Assembly: GCA_002709005.1 (NCBI GenBank)
Contig: PAPH01000008.1
Coordinates: forward strand, 1 to 45,268
Direction: 5' to 3'
DNA from: Hyphomicrobiales bacterium
GTDB lineage: Bacteria > Pseudomonadota > Alphaproteobacteria > Rhizobiales > Rhizobiaceae
DNA: 45,268 nt
The notes below the pieces were generated by a model. That model ran no database searches, was not told the origin of the DNA, and worked only from the letters and a program-made list of their open reading frames with translations. Shown here piece by piece: positions 37,376 through 45,268 of the stretch (position 1 is its first letter; every line of letters starts with the position of its first letter). The position numbers were made by a program, and so were the translations under genes.

Positions 37376-37545
37376 CCGCGCTTCATAGCAGATTCGGTGG
37401 TGCGTGACAGATCAAAACGGGAACAGGAGGGGTGAACCGGGATGGATCGGCCGCTTACGGCGTTCATTGGCAGAGGGTAGCCGGTTCCACCCGTAAAATT
37501 TTGCCGGAATTCTTCGAAAATTTAGGGTGAGTTCACCTCCGAATA

Positions 37546-37553
37546 TTAACCAT
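37546..37553 (+). promoter_or_regulatory. TTAACCAT, possible CtrA-type site upstream of the chemoreceptor
   Basis: TTAACCAT lies 49 bases before the start of the globin-coupled chemoreceptor, in an A/T-rich patch of the rmuC/chemoreceptor gap (37376-37601). TTAACCAT is the CtrA-type half-site as I recall it from rhizobia. A single 8-base match is weak evidence; no second half-site at the expected spacing was seen. Confidence 0.3.
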
Positions 37554-37601
37554 ACGCCTGTGAGTATGGCTCCAAATTTGTATTGCGATGGAGCTTTCAT
37601 A

Positions 37602-39137
37602 ATGTCTGAAGAAGGGCGCGGGGCGACCGCTATAGGCGCGCGGACGGAATTTCTCGGGTTTGACGAGAAGCAGCGCCAGCGGCTGAGGAATCTCAAGCCT
37701 GTGGTGGAGAATTCGATCGGTGGCGCGCTCGACGTCTTCTACGAAAAAGTCTCGCGGGTGCCCGATGTCGGGAAATTCTTCTCCGGCAAGGACCACATGA
37801 ATGCCGCCAAGTCGCGGCAGTCCGGCCACTGGAGCAACGTCACCGAGGGCAAGTTCGACGACAGCTACGTCAACGGCGTGACCACCATCGGCAAGGTGCA
37901 CGCAAAGATCGGTCTGGAGCCGCGCTGGTATATCGGCGGTTACGCGCTGATCATCGAGCAGTTGATCCACGCCATCGTCAAGGATCGCCGGCCCGGCGCT
38001 TTTGGCCGCGGCAAGTCCGACGATCTGGCCGCCGATATCTCGGTCGTGGTCAAGGCAGCGCTGCTCGACATGGATTTCGCCATCAGCGTCTATCTCGACG
38101 AGCTTGAGAAGTCGCGCCAGGAGGCCGAACAGGCCCGTCTCGCCGCCGAACGCGACCAGACCGAGGCGCTCGACAAGCTCGGCGGCATTCTCGTCAAGCT
38201 GGCGGAAGGCGATCTCGAGACCCGGATGCCGTCAGGCCTGCCCGGACGCTTCGACGATATGGGCAGCAATTACAACAGTTCCGTCGAGGCGCTTCGGCAC
38301 TCGATCTCGCTGGTCAGAGACGCTTCCGAGCATATCCTCGAGTTCTCCAAGCAGCTCCAGGAGAGCTCCGAACGTCTGGCGCAGCGCACCGAGCAGCAGG
38401 CGGCCAGCGTCGAGGAAAGCTCGGCGGCGCTGCACGAACTGTCCGAAAGCGTGACATCGACCGCGGAGCGGACCCGCAAGGCCTCCGATGTCACCGCCGA
38501 GGCCCTGTCCCTCGCCAACTCCTCGGGCGAGGTGGTCAACTCCGCCGTGAGCGCGATGGGCGACATCGAGAAGTCGTCGGGCGAGATCTCGCGCTTCATA
38601 TCGGTGATCGATGACATCGCCTTCCAGACCAACCTTCTCGCGCTCAATGCTGGCGTCGAGGCGGCGCGTGCAGGGGAAGCCGGCCGCGGCTTTGCCGTCG
38701 TCGCCCAGGAAGTCCGCGAGCTCGCCCAGCGCTCGGCGGAAGCCGCCCGCGAGATCAAGAAGATCATCGCCGACTCCTCCTCCCAGGTGAAGACCGGCGT
38801 CGATCTCGTCAGCCGCTCGGGCACCGCGCTGGAATCCATCATCGGCCGGGTCGAGGAGATCAACGAGATCATCCGCAGCATCGCGGCGGCCGCCGGGGAA
38901 CAGTCCTCCGGCCTCGGCGAGATCTCCTCCGCGGTCAACGAGATGGATTCGATCACCCAGCAGAACGCTCACATGGTCGATGATACGTCGGGGCAGATTT
39001 CCAAACTCACCTCCGAAGTTTCAAGGCTCACCGACTCCCTGCGCGGCTTCAAGACCCGTGGGGAAAGAACGGAAAGCGAAACCGGCGTGGGGCGGCGCCA
39101 GACCGACCGCCGCGACTTCGCCGCCAAGGTGGCCTGA
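37602..39137 (+). CDS. Globin-coupled methyl-accepting chemotaxis protein (soluble, oxygen/gas sensor)
   Basis: This 511-residue protein is a globin-coupled chemoreceptor (HemAT-like), which senses oxygen or another gas through haem and signals to CheA. The N-terminal globin sensor (about 15-165) has the proximal-histidine motif [18 protein letters not shown], with His100 as the likely haem ligand. No membrane segment follows. A coiled-coil linker and HAMP-like part (about 175-255) come next, then the signalling domain with the conserved tip [19 protein letters not shown]. It has no C-terminal NWETF-like CheR-tether pentapeptide. The ATG at 37602 has GGAG eight bases upstream; longer frames exist. 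It sits between rmuC and def. CheW lies 2.5 kb away; cheA is absent. Confidence 0.93.
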   Translation: MSEEGRGATAIGARTEFLGFDEKQRQRLRNLKPVVENSIGGALDVFYEKVSRVPDVGKFFSGKDHMNAAKSRQSGHWSNVTEGKFDDSYVNGVTTIGKVHAKIGLEPRWYIGGYALIIEQLIHAIVKDRRPGAFGRGKSDDLAADISVVVKAALLDMDFAISVYLDELEKSRQEAEQARLAAERDQTEALDKLGGILVKLAEGDLETRMPSGLPGRFDDMGSNYNSSVEALRHSISLVRDASEHILEFSKQLQESSERLAQRTEQQAASVEESSAALHELSESVTSTAERTRKASDVTAEALSLANSSGEVVNSAVSAMGDIEKSSGEISRFISVIDDIAFQTNLLALNAGVEAARAGEAGRGFAVVAQEVRELAQRSAEAAREIKKIIADSSSQVKTGVDLVSRSGTALESIIGRVEEINEIIRSIAAAAGEQSSGLGEISSAVNEMDSITQQNAHMVDDTSGQISKLTSEVSRLTDSLRGFKTRGERTESETGVGRRQTDRRDFAAKVA

Positions 39138-39147
39138 GAGAGAATGC

Positions 39148-39172
39148 GGGGCGGTTGCAACTCAACCGCCCC
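39148..39172 (+). terminator. Hairpin between the chemoreceptor and def
   Basis: GGGGCGGTTG (39148-39157) and CAACCGCCCC (39163-39172) form a perfect 10-base stem with a five-base loop, 11 bases past the chemoreceptor stop and 18 bases before def. It is followed by an A/T-rich stretch but not a T-run. It probably stops transcription from the chemoreceptor before def. Confidence 0.55.
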
Positions 39173-39189
39173 CATAATATCTAGGCTTC

Positions 39190-39708
39190 ATGAGCATCAA
39201 GCCGATCATCCTTCTGCCCGACCCGCTGCTGCGCGAGAACTCCGCCCCCATCGAGCGTTTCGACGCCGATCTGGAGCGGTTTTCCAAGGACATGCTCGAG
39301 ACCATGTATGACGCGCCGGGCATCGGCCTGGCGGCGATCCAGGTCGGCGAACCGCGCCGGCTTCTCGTCATCGACGTCGCCGGCAAGGACGACGAGCCCG
39401 CGCCGATGGTCTTCGTCAATCCGGAGATCGTTGCTCGTGGCGATGACATCAGCGTCTACGAGGAAGGCTGTCTTTCGATCCCGGATTACTATGCTGAGGT
39501 GGAGCGTCCGGCGACCGTGACGGTCACCTATCAGGACATCACCGGCGAAAGGCGGGAGATGGAGGCCGACGGCCTTCTCGCAACCTGCCTCCAGCACGAG
39601 ATCGACCACTTGAACGGCGTGCTGTTCATCGATCACATTTCCAAGCTCAAGCGCGACATGGTGGTCAAGAAGTTCACCAAGCTGGCGCGTCAGCGGGCCA
39701 CCGCCTGA
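39190..39708 (+). CDS. def: Peptide deformylase
   Basis: Peptide deformylase removes the formyl group from new proteins, using a metal (usually Fe2+). The 172-residue protein has the three metal-site motifs: GIGLAAIQ (44-51), EGCLSIP (92-98, ligand Cys94) and QHEIDH (135-140, ligands His136 and His140, catalytic Glu137). The length is normal. The start is the ATG at 39190. It is followed by fmt, 42 bases away, the usual pairing of formyl addition and removal. Confidence 0.96.
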   Translation: MSIKPIILLPDPLLRENSAPIERFDADLERFSKDMLETMYDAPGIGLAAIQVGEPRRLLVIDVAGKDDEPAPMVFVNPEIVARGDDISVYEEGCLSIPDYYAEVERPATVTVTYQDITGERREMEADGLLATCLQHEIDHLNGVLFIDHISKLKRDMVVKKFTKLARQRATA

Positions 39709-39750
39709 GTAAAGCCCCTTTCCGGGGCGGCCGGACGTCTGGAGAATTCT

Positions 39751-40692
39751 ATGCGGCTCGTTTTCATGGGAACGCCGGATTATGCGGTGCCGACGCTTCG
39801 GGCGCTGGCCGCTGCCGGCCACGAGATCGTCGCTGTCTATTCCCAGCCCCCCCGCCCCTCCGGGCGCCGGGGGCTCGAAACGCGCCCGTCCCCGGTTCAC
39901 CGGGCAGCCGAGGAGCTCGGTATCGAGGTCCGTACGCCCACCAGCCTGAAGGGCGAGGACGAACAGGCACGCTTCGCGAGCCTCGGTGCCGATGCGGCGG
40001 TCGTCGTCGCCTACGGTCTGCTTCTGCCGCAGGCCGTTCTCGACGCTCCGAAACACGGCGCCTGGAACGGTCACGCCTCGCTTCTGCCGCGCTGGCGCGG
40101 TGCCGCGCCCATCCAGCGCGCGATCATGGCCGGGGATGACGAGACCGGCGTCATGATCATGAAAATGGACAAGGGGCTCGACACCGGCGCGGTCGCCCTC
40201 ACCGGCAAGATCGAAATCACCGAGACCGTGACGGCCGGCGACCTTCATGACCGGCTGTCCGAACTGACAGCCGAACTGATGGTCGAGGCGATGACGAAGC
40301 TGGAAGCAGAGGGCCGGCTTGAAACCGTTCCGCAGCCCGAAGAGGGTGTCACCTACGCGGCCAAGATCGACAAGTCCGAGACCCGGATCGATTTTTCGAG
40401 ACCCGCCAGAGAGGTCCACGATCATATTCGGGGGCTGTCGCCGTTTCCGGGCGCCTGGTTCCTGCTTTCGCTCGGCGACGAACCCGAGCGCGTGAAGGTT
40501 CTCGCCGCCGCGCTGTCCCCCGACGCACCGGGCGGCGCGCCGCACGGAACGTTCATCGATGACCGGCTGACGATTGCCTGCGGCGAGGGCGCGATCAGGC
40601 TCGAGCGTCTTCAGAAAGCCGGTGGCAAACCGCTCGCGGCGACCGATTTCCTGCGCGGCACCCCCGTGCCGACCGGCACGGTCGCGGGCTGA
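39751..40692 (+). CDS. fmt: Methionyl-tRNA formyltransferase
   Basis: Fmt formylates Met-tRNAfMet with 10-formyltetrahydrofolate for translation initiation. The 313-residue protein has the catalytic trio of the formyltransferase fold: Asn106 and His108 in [16 protein letters not shown], and Asp144 in GLDTG, with the N-terminal [14 protein letters not shown]. The C-terminal tRNA-binding domain follows. It is translated after def, and its stop overlaps the truA start by one base (TGATG). Confidence 0.96.
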   Translation: MRLVFMGTPDYAVPTLRALAAAGHEIVAVYSQPPRPSGRRGLETRPSPVHRAAEELGIEVRTPTSLKGEDEQARFASLGADAAVVVAYGLLLPQAVLDAPKHGAWNGHASLLPRWRGAAPIQRAIMAGDDETGVMIMKMDKGLDTGAVALTGKIEITETVTAGDLHDRLSELTAELMVEAMTKLEAEGRLETVPQPEEGVTYAAKIDKSETRIDFSRPAREVHDHIRGLSPFPGAWFLLSLGDEPERVKVLAAALSPDAPGGAPHGTFIDDRLTIACGEGAIRLERLQKAGGKPLAATDFLRGTPVPTGTVAG

Positions 40693-41441
40693 TGCCGCGC
40701 TACCGGCTCCTCATCGAATATGACGGCACGGGCTATGCCGGCTGGCAGCGCCAGGACGGTCCGGCCAGCGTGCAGGGCGCCGTCGAGGCCGCGATCAAGG
40801 GATTTTGCGGCGAGGAGGTGGGCATTCGTGGCGCGGGACGCACCGATGCCGGAGTTCACGCCCGGGGCCAGGTCGCCCATGTCGATCTCGCCCGCGACTG
40901 GCCCGCCGATACGGTGCGCGATGCCGTCAACGCCCATCTCGGCATGGCGCGGGAACGGGTTGCCGTCCTCGCGGCCGAACAGGTGGCCGACGATTTCGAC
41001 GCCCGGTTCTCCGCCACCAAGCGCCACTACCTCTACCGTTATATCTGCCGCCGCGCGCCCTTGGTGCTCGAACGCGATCGCGCCTGGTGGCTGTCGCGGC
41101 CTCTCGATGCGAGCGCCATGCACGATGCGGCGCAGGCGCTTGTGGGAAAGCACGATTTCACCACCTTCCGCTCGGTGCACTGCCAGTCGCGGTCACCGGT
41201 CAAGACGCTCGATCGGCTTGATGTGACTGTCAACCAGGAGGACGGCGCCATCGAGCTGCGGGCGAGCGCCCTGAGCTTCCTGCACAACCAGATCCGCTCC
41301 TTCGCCGGCACGCTGAAGCTCGTCGGCGAGGGCAAATGGAGCCGCGCCGACGTCGAGGCGGCGCTTGAGGCCCGCGACCGCAGCGCCTGCGGACCGGTAG
41401 CACCTCCCGGCGGACTGTACTTCATGCGGGTCGACTACTGA
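40692..41441 (+). CDS. truA: tRNA pseudouridine(38-40) synthase TruA
   Basis: TruA makes pseudouridine at positions 38-40 of the tRNA anticodon arm. The 249-residue protein has the catalytic Asp52 in [11 protein letters not shown], the start [18 protein letters not shown], and [13 protein letters not shown] near the C-terminus. The length is normal. It starts one base inside the fmt stop, so def-fmt-truA are co-transcribed. It is followed by cheW after 163 bases. Confidence 0.95.
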   Translation: MPRYRLLIEYDGTGYAGWQRQDGPASVQGAVEAAIKGFCGEEVGIRGAGRTDAGVHARGQVAHVDLARDWPADTVRDAVNAHLGMARERVAVLAAEQVADDFDARFSATKRHYLYRYICRRAPLVLERDRAWWLSRPLDASAMHDAAQALVGKHDFTTFRSVHCQSRSPVKTLDRLDVTVNQEDGAIELRASALSFLHNQIRSFAGTLKLVGEGKWSRADVEAALEARDRSACGPVAPPGGLYFMRVDY

Positions 41442-41604
41442 CCGGTTCCCTTGCCGCCGCACCGTGTGCATCGGATCCCAAGTTTCGCGCAACATTTTAA
41501 CTGTATTTCAAGGGGAATCGGCACACTGTCGATATCGGGTGGACCGCGCCGATGACTGCGCGGGTCCAGCATATTCGGTCCAGGGAATAGTGGGAAACAC
41601 GCCG

Positions 41605-42072
41605 ATGTCTGAACAGGCAAGAATTGAAGCCGCCGAAACGCTCGAGATCATCTCCTTCCATCTCGCGGGTCAGGTCTTCTGTGTGAACATCATGGCCGTG
41701 CGCGAGATCCGCGGCTGGGCGCCCTCCACCACGCTGCCGCACTCGCCGGACCACGTGCTTGGCGTCATCAACCTGCGCGGCTCCGTGATCCCGGTCATCG
41801 ACATGGCGATCCGCCTCGGCCTCAAGCCGATCGAGCCCACCGAGCGCTCGGCGATCATCGTTACCCAGATCGCCTCCAAGCTGGTCGGCCTCCTGGTCGA
41901 GAACGTCTCCGACATGATCACGGTCAAGAACTCCGACCTGCAGCCGGCTCCCGACGTGCTGCCGGAAGCCGAGCGCGCGCTCACCCGCGCCATCATCCCG
42001 GTCGGCGACGAGATGATCTGCTATCTCGATCTCGACGCCCTGTTCCCCAACACCGAGGAACTGGCCGCCTGA
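41605..42072 (+). CDS. cheW: Chemotaxis coupling protein CheW
   Basis: CheW links chemoreceptors to the kinase CheA. The 155-residue protein has the CheW fold with FHLAGQVFCVNIMAVREI at the start, VINLRGSVIPVIDMAIRLGL and LVGLLVENVSDMITVK. The ATG at 41605 is preferred; an in-frame GTG at 41590 is a less likely start. No cheA, cheY, cheB or cheR gene is in the window, so it is an orphan CheW here, outside any chemotaxis operon. It lies 2.5 kb downstream of the globin chemoreceptor, separated by def-fmt-truA. Its stop faces the converging Kazal-type gene (16 bases apart). Confidence 0.93.
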   Translation: MSEQARIEAAETLEIISFHLAGQVFCVNIMAVREIRGWAPSTTLPHSPDHVLGVINLRGSVIPVIDMAIRLGLKPIEPTERSAIIVTQIASKLVGLLVENVSDMITVKNSDLQPAPDVLPEAERALTRAIIPVGDEMICYLDLDALFPNTEELAA

Positions 42073-42088
42073 TCGGCGGACAAACCCG

Positions 42089-42574
42089 CTATTGTATCGC
42101 CGGACACGTCGGCCCGACCTTGGGCTGCACGTAAGTCGCGCCGTCCGCATAGGCCGCGCAGGGCGTGGGATAGGTCTTGGCTTCTCCGTCCTTGATCCCG
42201 CAGCTCACCACCTGAATACAGGCACCGCTCGCGTCTCCGGTTGCCCTGATGGCAGCGGGCTCTTCAGAGCCTGGACGGCACGTCCCGACATAGGCGACGC
42301 TTGTTCCCGCGGTGGCTGCCTCGCAGACATTCCCGTAGGTGCTGCCGTCACACCCGCAGACGGGCATGTAGTCCTCGGTGCAGATATCGGGTCGTTTTGC
42401 ACATTGGCCCATCTGGTCGGCGGCACCGCATGCGGCCGACAGCGGCATCTTGCAATATTCACCGGACCCACATGAAATCCCCGCGATTCCACCGCAGGAT
42501 TCCCCGACTTCCGCGCTGGCCTTTCCGGCGAGCGACAGAAGGACGAAAGTACAGGCAAGAAAGAACAGTCTCAT
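42089..42574 (-). CDS. Secreted Kazal-type serine protease inhibitor domain protein
   Basis: The 161-residue protein is exported: MRLFFLACTFVLLSLAGKASA is a signal peptide (about 1-21). The mature protein is Cys-rich. After a Cys-containing leader (CGSGEYCKMP, CGAADQMGQC) comes a Kazal-type domain (about 63-103) with PVCGCDGSTYGNVCEA and the closing Cys in YVGTC. A C-terminal part (about 120-161) with QVVSCGIKDGEAKTY and TPCAAYADGA looks like a divergent half-Kazal unit. Kazal domains inhibit serine proteases, but inhibition is not shown by sequence. The ATG at 42572-42574 has GAGGAGG at good spacing. A promoter candidate is upstream. Confidence 0.82.
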   Translation of the reverse strand: MRLFFLACTFVLLSLAGKASAEVGESCGGIAGISCGSGEYCKMPLSAACGAADQMGQCAKRPDICTEDYMPVCGCDGSTYGNVCEAATAGTSVAYVGTCRPGSEEPAAIRATGDASGACIQVVSCGIKDGEAKTYPTPCAAYADGATYVQPKVGPTCPAIQ

Positions 42575-42609
42575 CACACATTCCTCCTCTTGTGACGCCC
42601 TATAATACA

Positions 42610-42639
42610 ACTATAAATTATTGAGTCTACACGGTTCAA
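42610..42639 (-). promoter_or_regulatory. Possible sigma-70 promoter of the Kazal-type gene
   Basis: On the leftward strand, TTGAAC (42639-42634), an 18-base spacer and TATAGT (42615-42610) form a good housekeeping-type promoter, 36-65 bases upstream of the gene, in a strongly A/T-rich patch. Confidence 0.5.
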
Positions 42640-42688
42640 TTTAATGTAGATGCGCTCGGGCAAGAGCCAGGGGAGGGTTGGGCAAGTA

Positions 42689-43291
42689 TTAAATCCCCAG
42701 CGCCCCGAAGGCGAGCGAGGAGACCAGCAGGCTCGACATCAGGGTGACGAGCGTCACCAGTGCCGCCAGCGTCGCCTCGTCGTCGAGGATCGCGCGCACC
42801 AGCCGGAAATAGAACCAGATCGTCATCCCGTAGGCAGCGAGCGATAAAAGTGCGGCGATGCCTTCGGGCACCGGCGCGAAATAGACCACGGTTGCCGGCA
42901 GGAAGCCGATATAGGCGGCGATCAGCCCGAACCAGTTGGTCGCCGCCACCACCGGCAGATACTGCTTGCGGAAACCGAACGGCCCGGAGACGGGATAGAG
43001 AAGAAGCGCCGGCAGCACCCAGGAAAGAAAATCGAACAGGCTGCCGGTCAGGATGAAGGATACCATGCCCCACGCCCCATCGGGTCGCGTATCCGGCATG
43101 TCGCGCAAGACATCCATCCAGAGAAAGGTCTGCGCCGGCCAGCACCACAGATAGGCGAGAAACGAGCGAAGTGCGCCTTCGAGGCTCGAGTCGATTTCGC
43201 CAAGCCCGCGCTTGTCCCCCTCCAGCGTGGTGAAGATGCCGCCGAGCGCGCGGCCGGCTTCCTGTCGGGAAGGCAGACGGATGGCGCTCAT
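42689..43291 (-). CDS. Predicted multi-pass membrane protein (Yip1-like), unknown function
   Basis: I do not recognise this 200-residue protein with certainty. It has about five hydrophobic segments (about 42-60, 77-100, 110-135, 138-160 and 175-197) after a charged N-terminal stretch of ~40 residues, resembling Yip1-domain membrane proteins of bacteria. No catalytic motif is visible. Its start overlaps the dapE stop by four bases (ATGA at 43288-43291), so it is co-translated with dapE. That suggests a shared transcript but not a shared function. Confidence 0.7.
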   Translation of the reverse strand: MSAIRLPSRQEAGRALGGIFTTLEGDKRGLGEIDSSLEGALRSFLAYLWCWPAQTFLWMDVLRDMPDTRPDGAWGMVSFILTGSLFDFLSWVLPALLLYPVSGPFGFRKQYLPVVAATNWFGLIAAYIGFLPATVVYFAPVPEGIAALLSLAAYGMTIWFYFRLVRAILDDEATLAALVTLVTLMSSLLVSSLAFGALGI

Positions 43292-44490
43292 CTATCGGGT
43301 TGTCCCTGTGCGGCGAACCAGTCGGAAATGAAGCGCCGGTAGATTTCGGTCAACGTCTCCAGATCCGCCAGCGCGACATGTTCGTCGGCCATGTGCATGG
43401 ACTTGCCGACGAGGCCGAATTCGACCACCGGGCAATAATCCTTGATGAAGCGCGCATCCGAGGTGCCGCCGGTCGTCGACAGTTCCGGCATGCGGCCGGT
43501 CACCGCATTCACGGCCTGCGACAGCGTGTTGATAAGAGCGTCGTCACGGGTCAGGAACGAGGGAGAGGGCCGTTCCTGGAAACTGATCGCGTAGCGCGCC
43601 GGTCCGCGCGTCTCCCGGCCGGGCAGTTTGTCGGCGGCGGCCTTCAGCCGGCGCTCGATCTCCGCCGACAGCGTTTCCGCCGTCCACCCGTCGTTGAACC
43701 GGATGTTGAATTTTACCACCGCGGAGCCGGGAATGACGTTGGTCGCCTCGTTGCCGGTGTCGATCGAGGTCAGTTCCGGATTCGAGGCCGGGAAGCGCGC
43801 ATTGCCGTCATCGAGCGGCGGATCGAGAAGCGTCGCGGCCAGCGCGACGGCGGTTCTCAGCGGATTGTCGGCCAGATGCGGATAGGCGACGTGCCCTTGG
43901 GTTCCGGTGACCGTCAGTTTCGCAGAAAGGGAGCCTCGACGGCCGATCTTGATCATGTCCCCGAGTTCATTGGGGTTGGTGGGTTCTCCCACCAGCGCGG
44001 CGTCCCAGTGCTCGCCCTTGGCCGCGGCGTGTTCGAGCAGCTTCACCGTGCCGTTTAGCGCCGGGCCTTCCTCGTCGCCGGTGATCAGGAAGGAGACCGA
44101 GCCCGGTAGTGAACCACTGTCCCCGATGACGCGCGCAAGTGCTGCGAGGAAACAGGCGATCCCGCCCTTCATGTCGACCGCGCCGCGGCCGTAGAGCATG
44201 CCCTCGGAAATCTCCGCGCCGAATGGGTCGCGACTCCAGCCGGAAAGATCGCCCGGTGGCACCACGTCGGTATGTCCGGCGAACATCAGATGAGGGCCGT
44301 CGCCGCCGAGCCGTCCGTAGAGATTTTCGACGTCCGGCGTTCCTTCCTCGGAAAAGACCGGTCGTTCCACCGAGAAGCCGAGCTGCGCGAGAAGGCCTTC
44401 GAGCGTTTCCAGCGCACCGCCTTCATCGGGGGTGACGGAAGGGCAGCGGATCAGGGTGGAGAGAATTTCGGCTGGGTCGGTCAGTGTCAT
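43288..44490 (-). CDS. dapE: Succinyl-diaminopimelate desuccinylase
   Basis: DapE removes succinate from N-succinyl-LL-diaminopimelate, giving LL-diaminopimelate for lysine and peptidoglycan. The 400-residue M20-family protein has the metal ligands and catalytic residues: His73 in AGHTDVVPP, Asp106 in [10 protein letters not shown], Glu140/Glu141 in TGDEEGPA, and a C-terminal His in [18 protein letters not shown] is also family-typical. The ATG at 44488-44490 is chosen; the frame stays open to 44613. No strong ribosome site is visible. It lies two genes downstream of dapD (with a DUF805 gene between). Confidence 0.94.
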   Translation of the reverse strand: MTLTDPAEILSTLIRCPSVTPDEGGALETLEGLLAQLGFSVERPVFSEEGTPDVENLYGRLGGDGPHLMFAGHTDVVPPGDLSGWSRDPFGAEISEGMLYGRGAVDMKGGIACFLAALARVIGDSGSLPGSVSFLITGDEEGPALNGTVKLLEHAAAKGEHWDAALVGEPTNPNELGDMIKIGRRGSLSAKLTVTGTQGHVAYPHLADNPLRTAVALAATLLDPPLDDGNARFPASNPELTSIDTGNEATNVIPGSAVVKFNIRFNDGWTAETLSAEIERRLKAAADKLPGRETRGPARYAISFQERPSPSFLTRDDALINTLSQAVNAVTGRMPELSTTGGTSDARFIKDYCPVVEFGLVGKSMHMADEHVALADLETLTEIYRRFISDWFAAQGQPDR

Positions 44491-44566
44491 GGCGTTTTGA
44501 TATCCGATTGCCCGAGCGGTGTCATCCGCGCCGGATGCCGCAGCGACCCGTATCGGGGTCGTCCCT

Positions 44567-44950
44567 CTAGTGGCCGGTCTGCTCCGGGCCGGGGCCGAAA
44601 CGGTTGGGGCCACGCTGCGTCGGCCAGACCGAGAGCGTGATGATCGCGGGGATGGCCGCCGGCGGAATGAAGAGGGCGATCGCCCAGCCGCCGGGAAATC
44701 CGATGTCGTGAAGCCGCTTGACCGTGGCGGCCAGTATCGACCAGCAGGTCAGGAACGAGGCGGCGATCAGCCCGAAGCCGATCAGCGCCGCGCCTGCATG
44801 GGGTTCGTCGCCCATCCGGCCCGCCATGGCAAGCGGAATGGCGCATACCGAGAACCAGAAGAGGTAGGTCAGCATGAACGCCTTGCGTCCTATGCGGCCG
44901 GACATCCCGAACAGGAGCCATTTCAGGTCTACGTCGGGACGTCCGCTCAT
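44567..44950 (-). CDS. DUF805 family membrane protein
   Basis: DUF805 proteins are small bacterial membrane proteins without a known function. The 127-residue protein has three to four membrane segments and the family end [17 protein letters not shown] and a terminal proline/glycine-rich GPNRFGPGP. The frame is open to 45124 but the ATG at 44948-44950, ten bases after dapD, gives the family N-terminus [14 protein letters not shown]. It lies between dapD and dapE in the same direction. Confidence 0.85.
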   Translation of the reverse strand: MSGRPDVDLKWLLFGMSGRIGRKAFMLTYLFWFSVCAIPLAMAGRMGDEPHAGAALIGFGLIAASFLTCWSILAATVKRLHDIGFPGGWAIALFIPPAAIPAIITLSVWPTQRGPNRFGPGPEQTGH

Positions 44951-44960
44951 CGTGTCAGCG

Positions 44961-45268
44961 TCAGGTGCGCAGGAGTTCGTTGATACCGGTCTTCGAGCGG
45001 GTCTTCTCGTCGACGGTCTTGACGATGACCGCGCAATAGAGGCTCGGGCCGGGATCGCCGTTGGGCAGGTTCTTGCCGGGCATGGCGCCGGCGACGACCA
45101 CCGAATAGGGCGGCACCTCGCCATAGCTGATCTCGCCGGTCTGGCGATTGACGATCTTGGTCGACTTGCCGATGTAGACGCCCATGCCGAGCACCGAGCC
45201 CTCGCGCACGATGCAGCCCTCGACGACTTCAGAGCGAGCGCCGATGAAGCAGTTGTCCTCGATGATGG
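44961..45268 (-). CDS. dapD: Tetrahydrodipicolinate N-succinyltransferase, C-terminal fragment (gene runs off the window)
   Basis: DapD transfers succinate from succinyl-CoA to tetrahydrodipicolinate in the diaminopimelate pathway. The last ~101 residues are present; the gene continues beyond 45268. The left-handed beta-helix repeats are visible ([20 protein letters not shown], then [17 protein letters not shown]), followed by [20 protein letters not shown] and the C-terminal [20 protein letters not shown], as is usual for DapD. It starts a leftward run dapD-DUF805-dapE-membrane protein. Confidence 0.93.
   Translation of the reverse strand, partial: IIEDNCFIGARSEVVEGCIVREGSVLGMGVYIGKSTKIVNRQTGEISYGEVPPYSVVVAGAMPGKNLPNGDPGPSLYCAVIVKTVDEKTRSKTGINELLRT

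Noticed and set aside
39714..39728. GCCCC/GGGGC hairpin between def and fmt as a terminator
   Set aside because: The stem is only five pairs, lacks a T-run, and lies inside what should be one def-fmt transcript.
39181..40545. A 454-codon leftward open frame across def and fmt
   Set aside because: Antisense to both genes, which have intact catalytic motifs; no motif of its own.
1..45268. Mobile elements, CRISPR arrays, tRNA or rRNA genes
   Set aside because: I saw no transposase, integrase, direct-repeat array, long terminal inverted repeats or tRNA cloverleaf; the gene order and composition look uniform.

Overview
This window looks like ordinary core chromosome from a high-GC alphaproteobacterium, most likely of the order Hyphomicrobiales (Rhizobiales). 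Supporting this are ornithine-lipid acyltransferase OlsB next to a malic enzyme with a phosphotransacetylase-like tail, a DUF1150 gene beside a small heat-shock gene, the lptC-lptA-lptB-rpoN-hpf-ptsN cluster, GTG/TTG-rich GC-biased genes and a globin-coupled chemoreceptor. The order is inferred; I cannot name a genus. I found no rRNA, tRNA, insertion sequence, phage gene, CRISPR array or origin. About 46 protein genes fill nearly the whole window, and no gene-free stretch exceeds 300 bases; the longest gaps (about 160-230 bases) are described in promoter or finding entries.

Layout. 1-2936: the 5' end of prfC (leftward), then dut, a proline-racemase-family dehydratase and cysK (rightward), closed by a good terminator. 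2941-9686: leftward comM, then a tight leftward run rph-rdgB-hemW-rsmI-yraN-gshB (RNA processing, nucleotide clean-up, haem delivery, rRNA methylation, glutathione). 9854-12341: rightward hrcA-grpE (heat shock) and a TRIC-type membrane protein. 12365-16202: leftward adenosine kinase and mutS. 16368-18650: maeB with a strong terminator. 18726-25616: leftward rRNA methyltransferase, TrmH-family methyltransferase, lspA, acuI, a hybrid histidine kinase and olsB. 25745-28952: a CoxG-like gene, then leftward sppA-ihfB-lapA-acetyltransferase. 29113-34177: rightward lptCAB (LPS transport), rpoN, hpf and ptsN, ended by a terminator. 34272-35017: DUF1150 and hsp20, leftward. 35198-39137: nucleoside hydrolase, leftward rmuC, then a globin-coupled chemoreceptor. 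39190-42072: def-fmt-truA and an orphan cheW. 42089-45268: leftward Kazal-type secreted protein, membrane protein, dapE, DUF805 protein and the 3' part of dapD.

How it fits together. Most genes are housekeeping: translation start and quality control (def, fmt, prfC, hpf), cell-envelope building (lptCAB, lspA, olsB, dapD/dapE), DNA repair (mutS, comM, rmuC) and heat response (hrcA, grpE, hsp20). The best regulatory signal is in front of hsp20: a sigma-32-type promoter (CTTGCGG, 14-base spacer, CCCCATAT) followed by a ROSE-like RNA thermometer hairpin that buries the ribosome-binding site. Accessory-looking insertions in otherwise housekeeping blocks are the globin chemoreceptor (between rmuC and def), the orphan cheW, and the Kazal-domain secreted protein. 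I did not find a clear undescribed multi-gene system; the findings are candidates at the level of single genes or sites.
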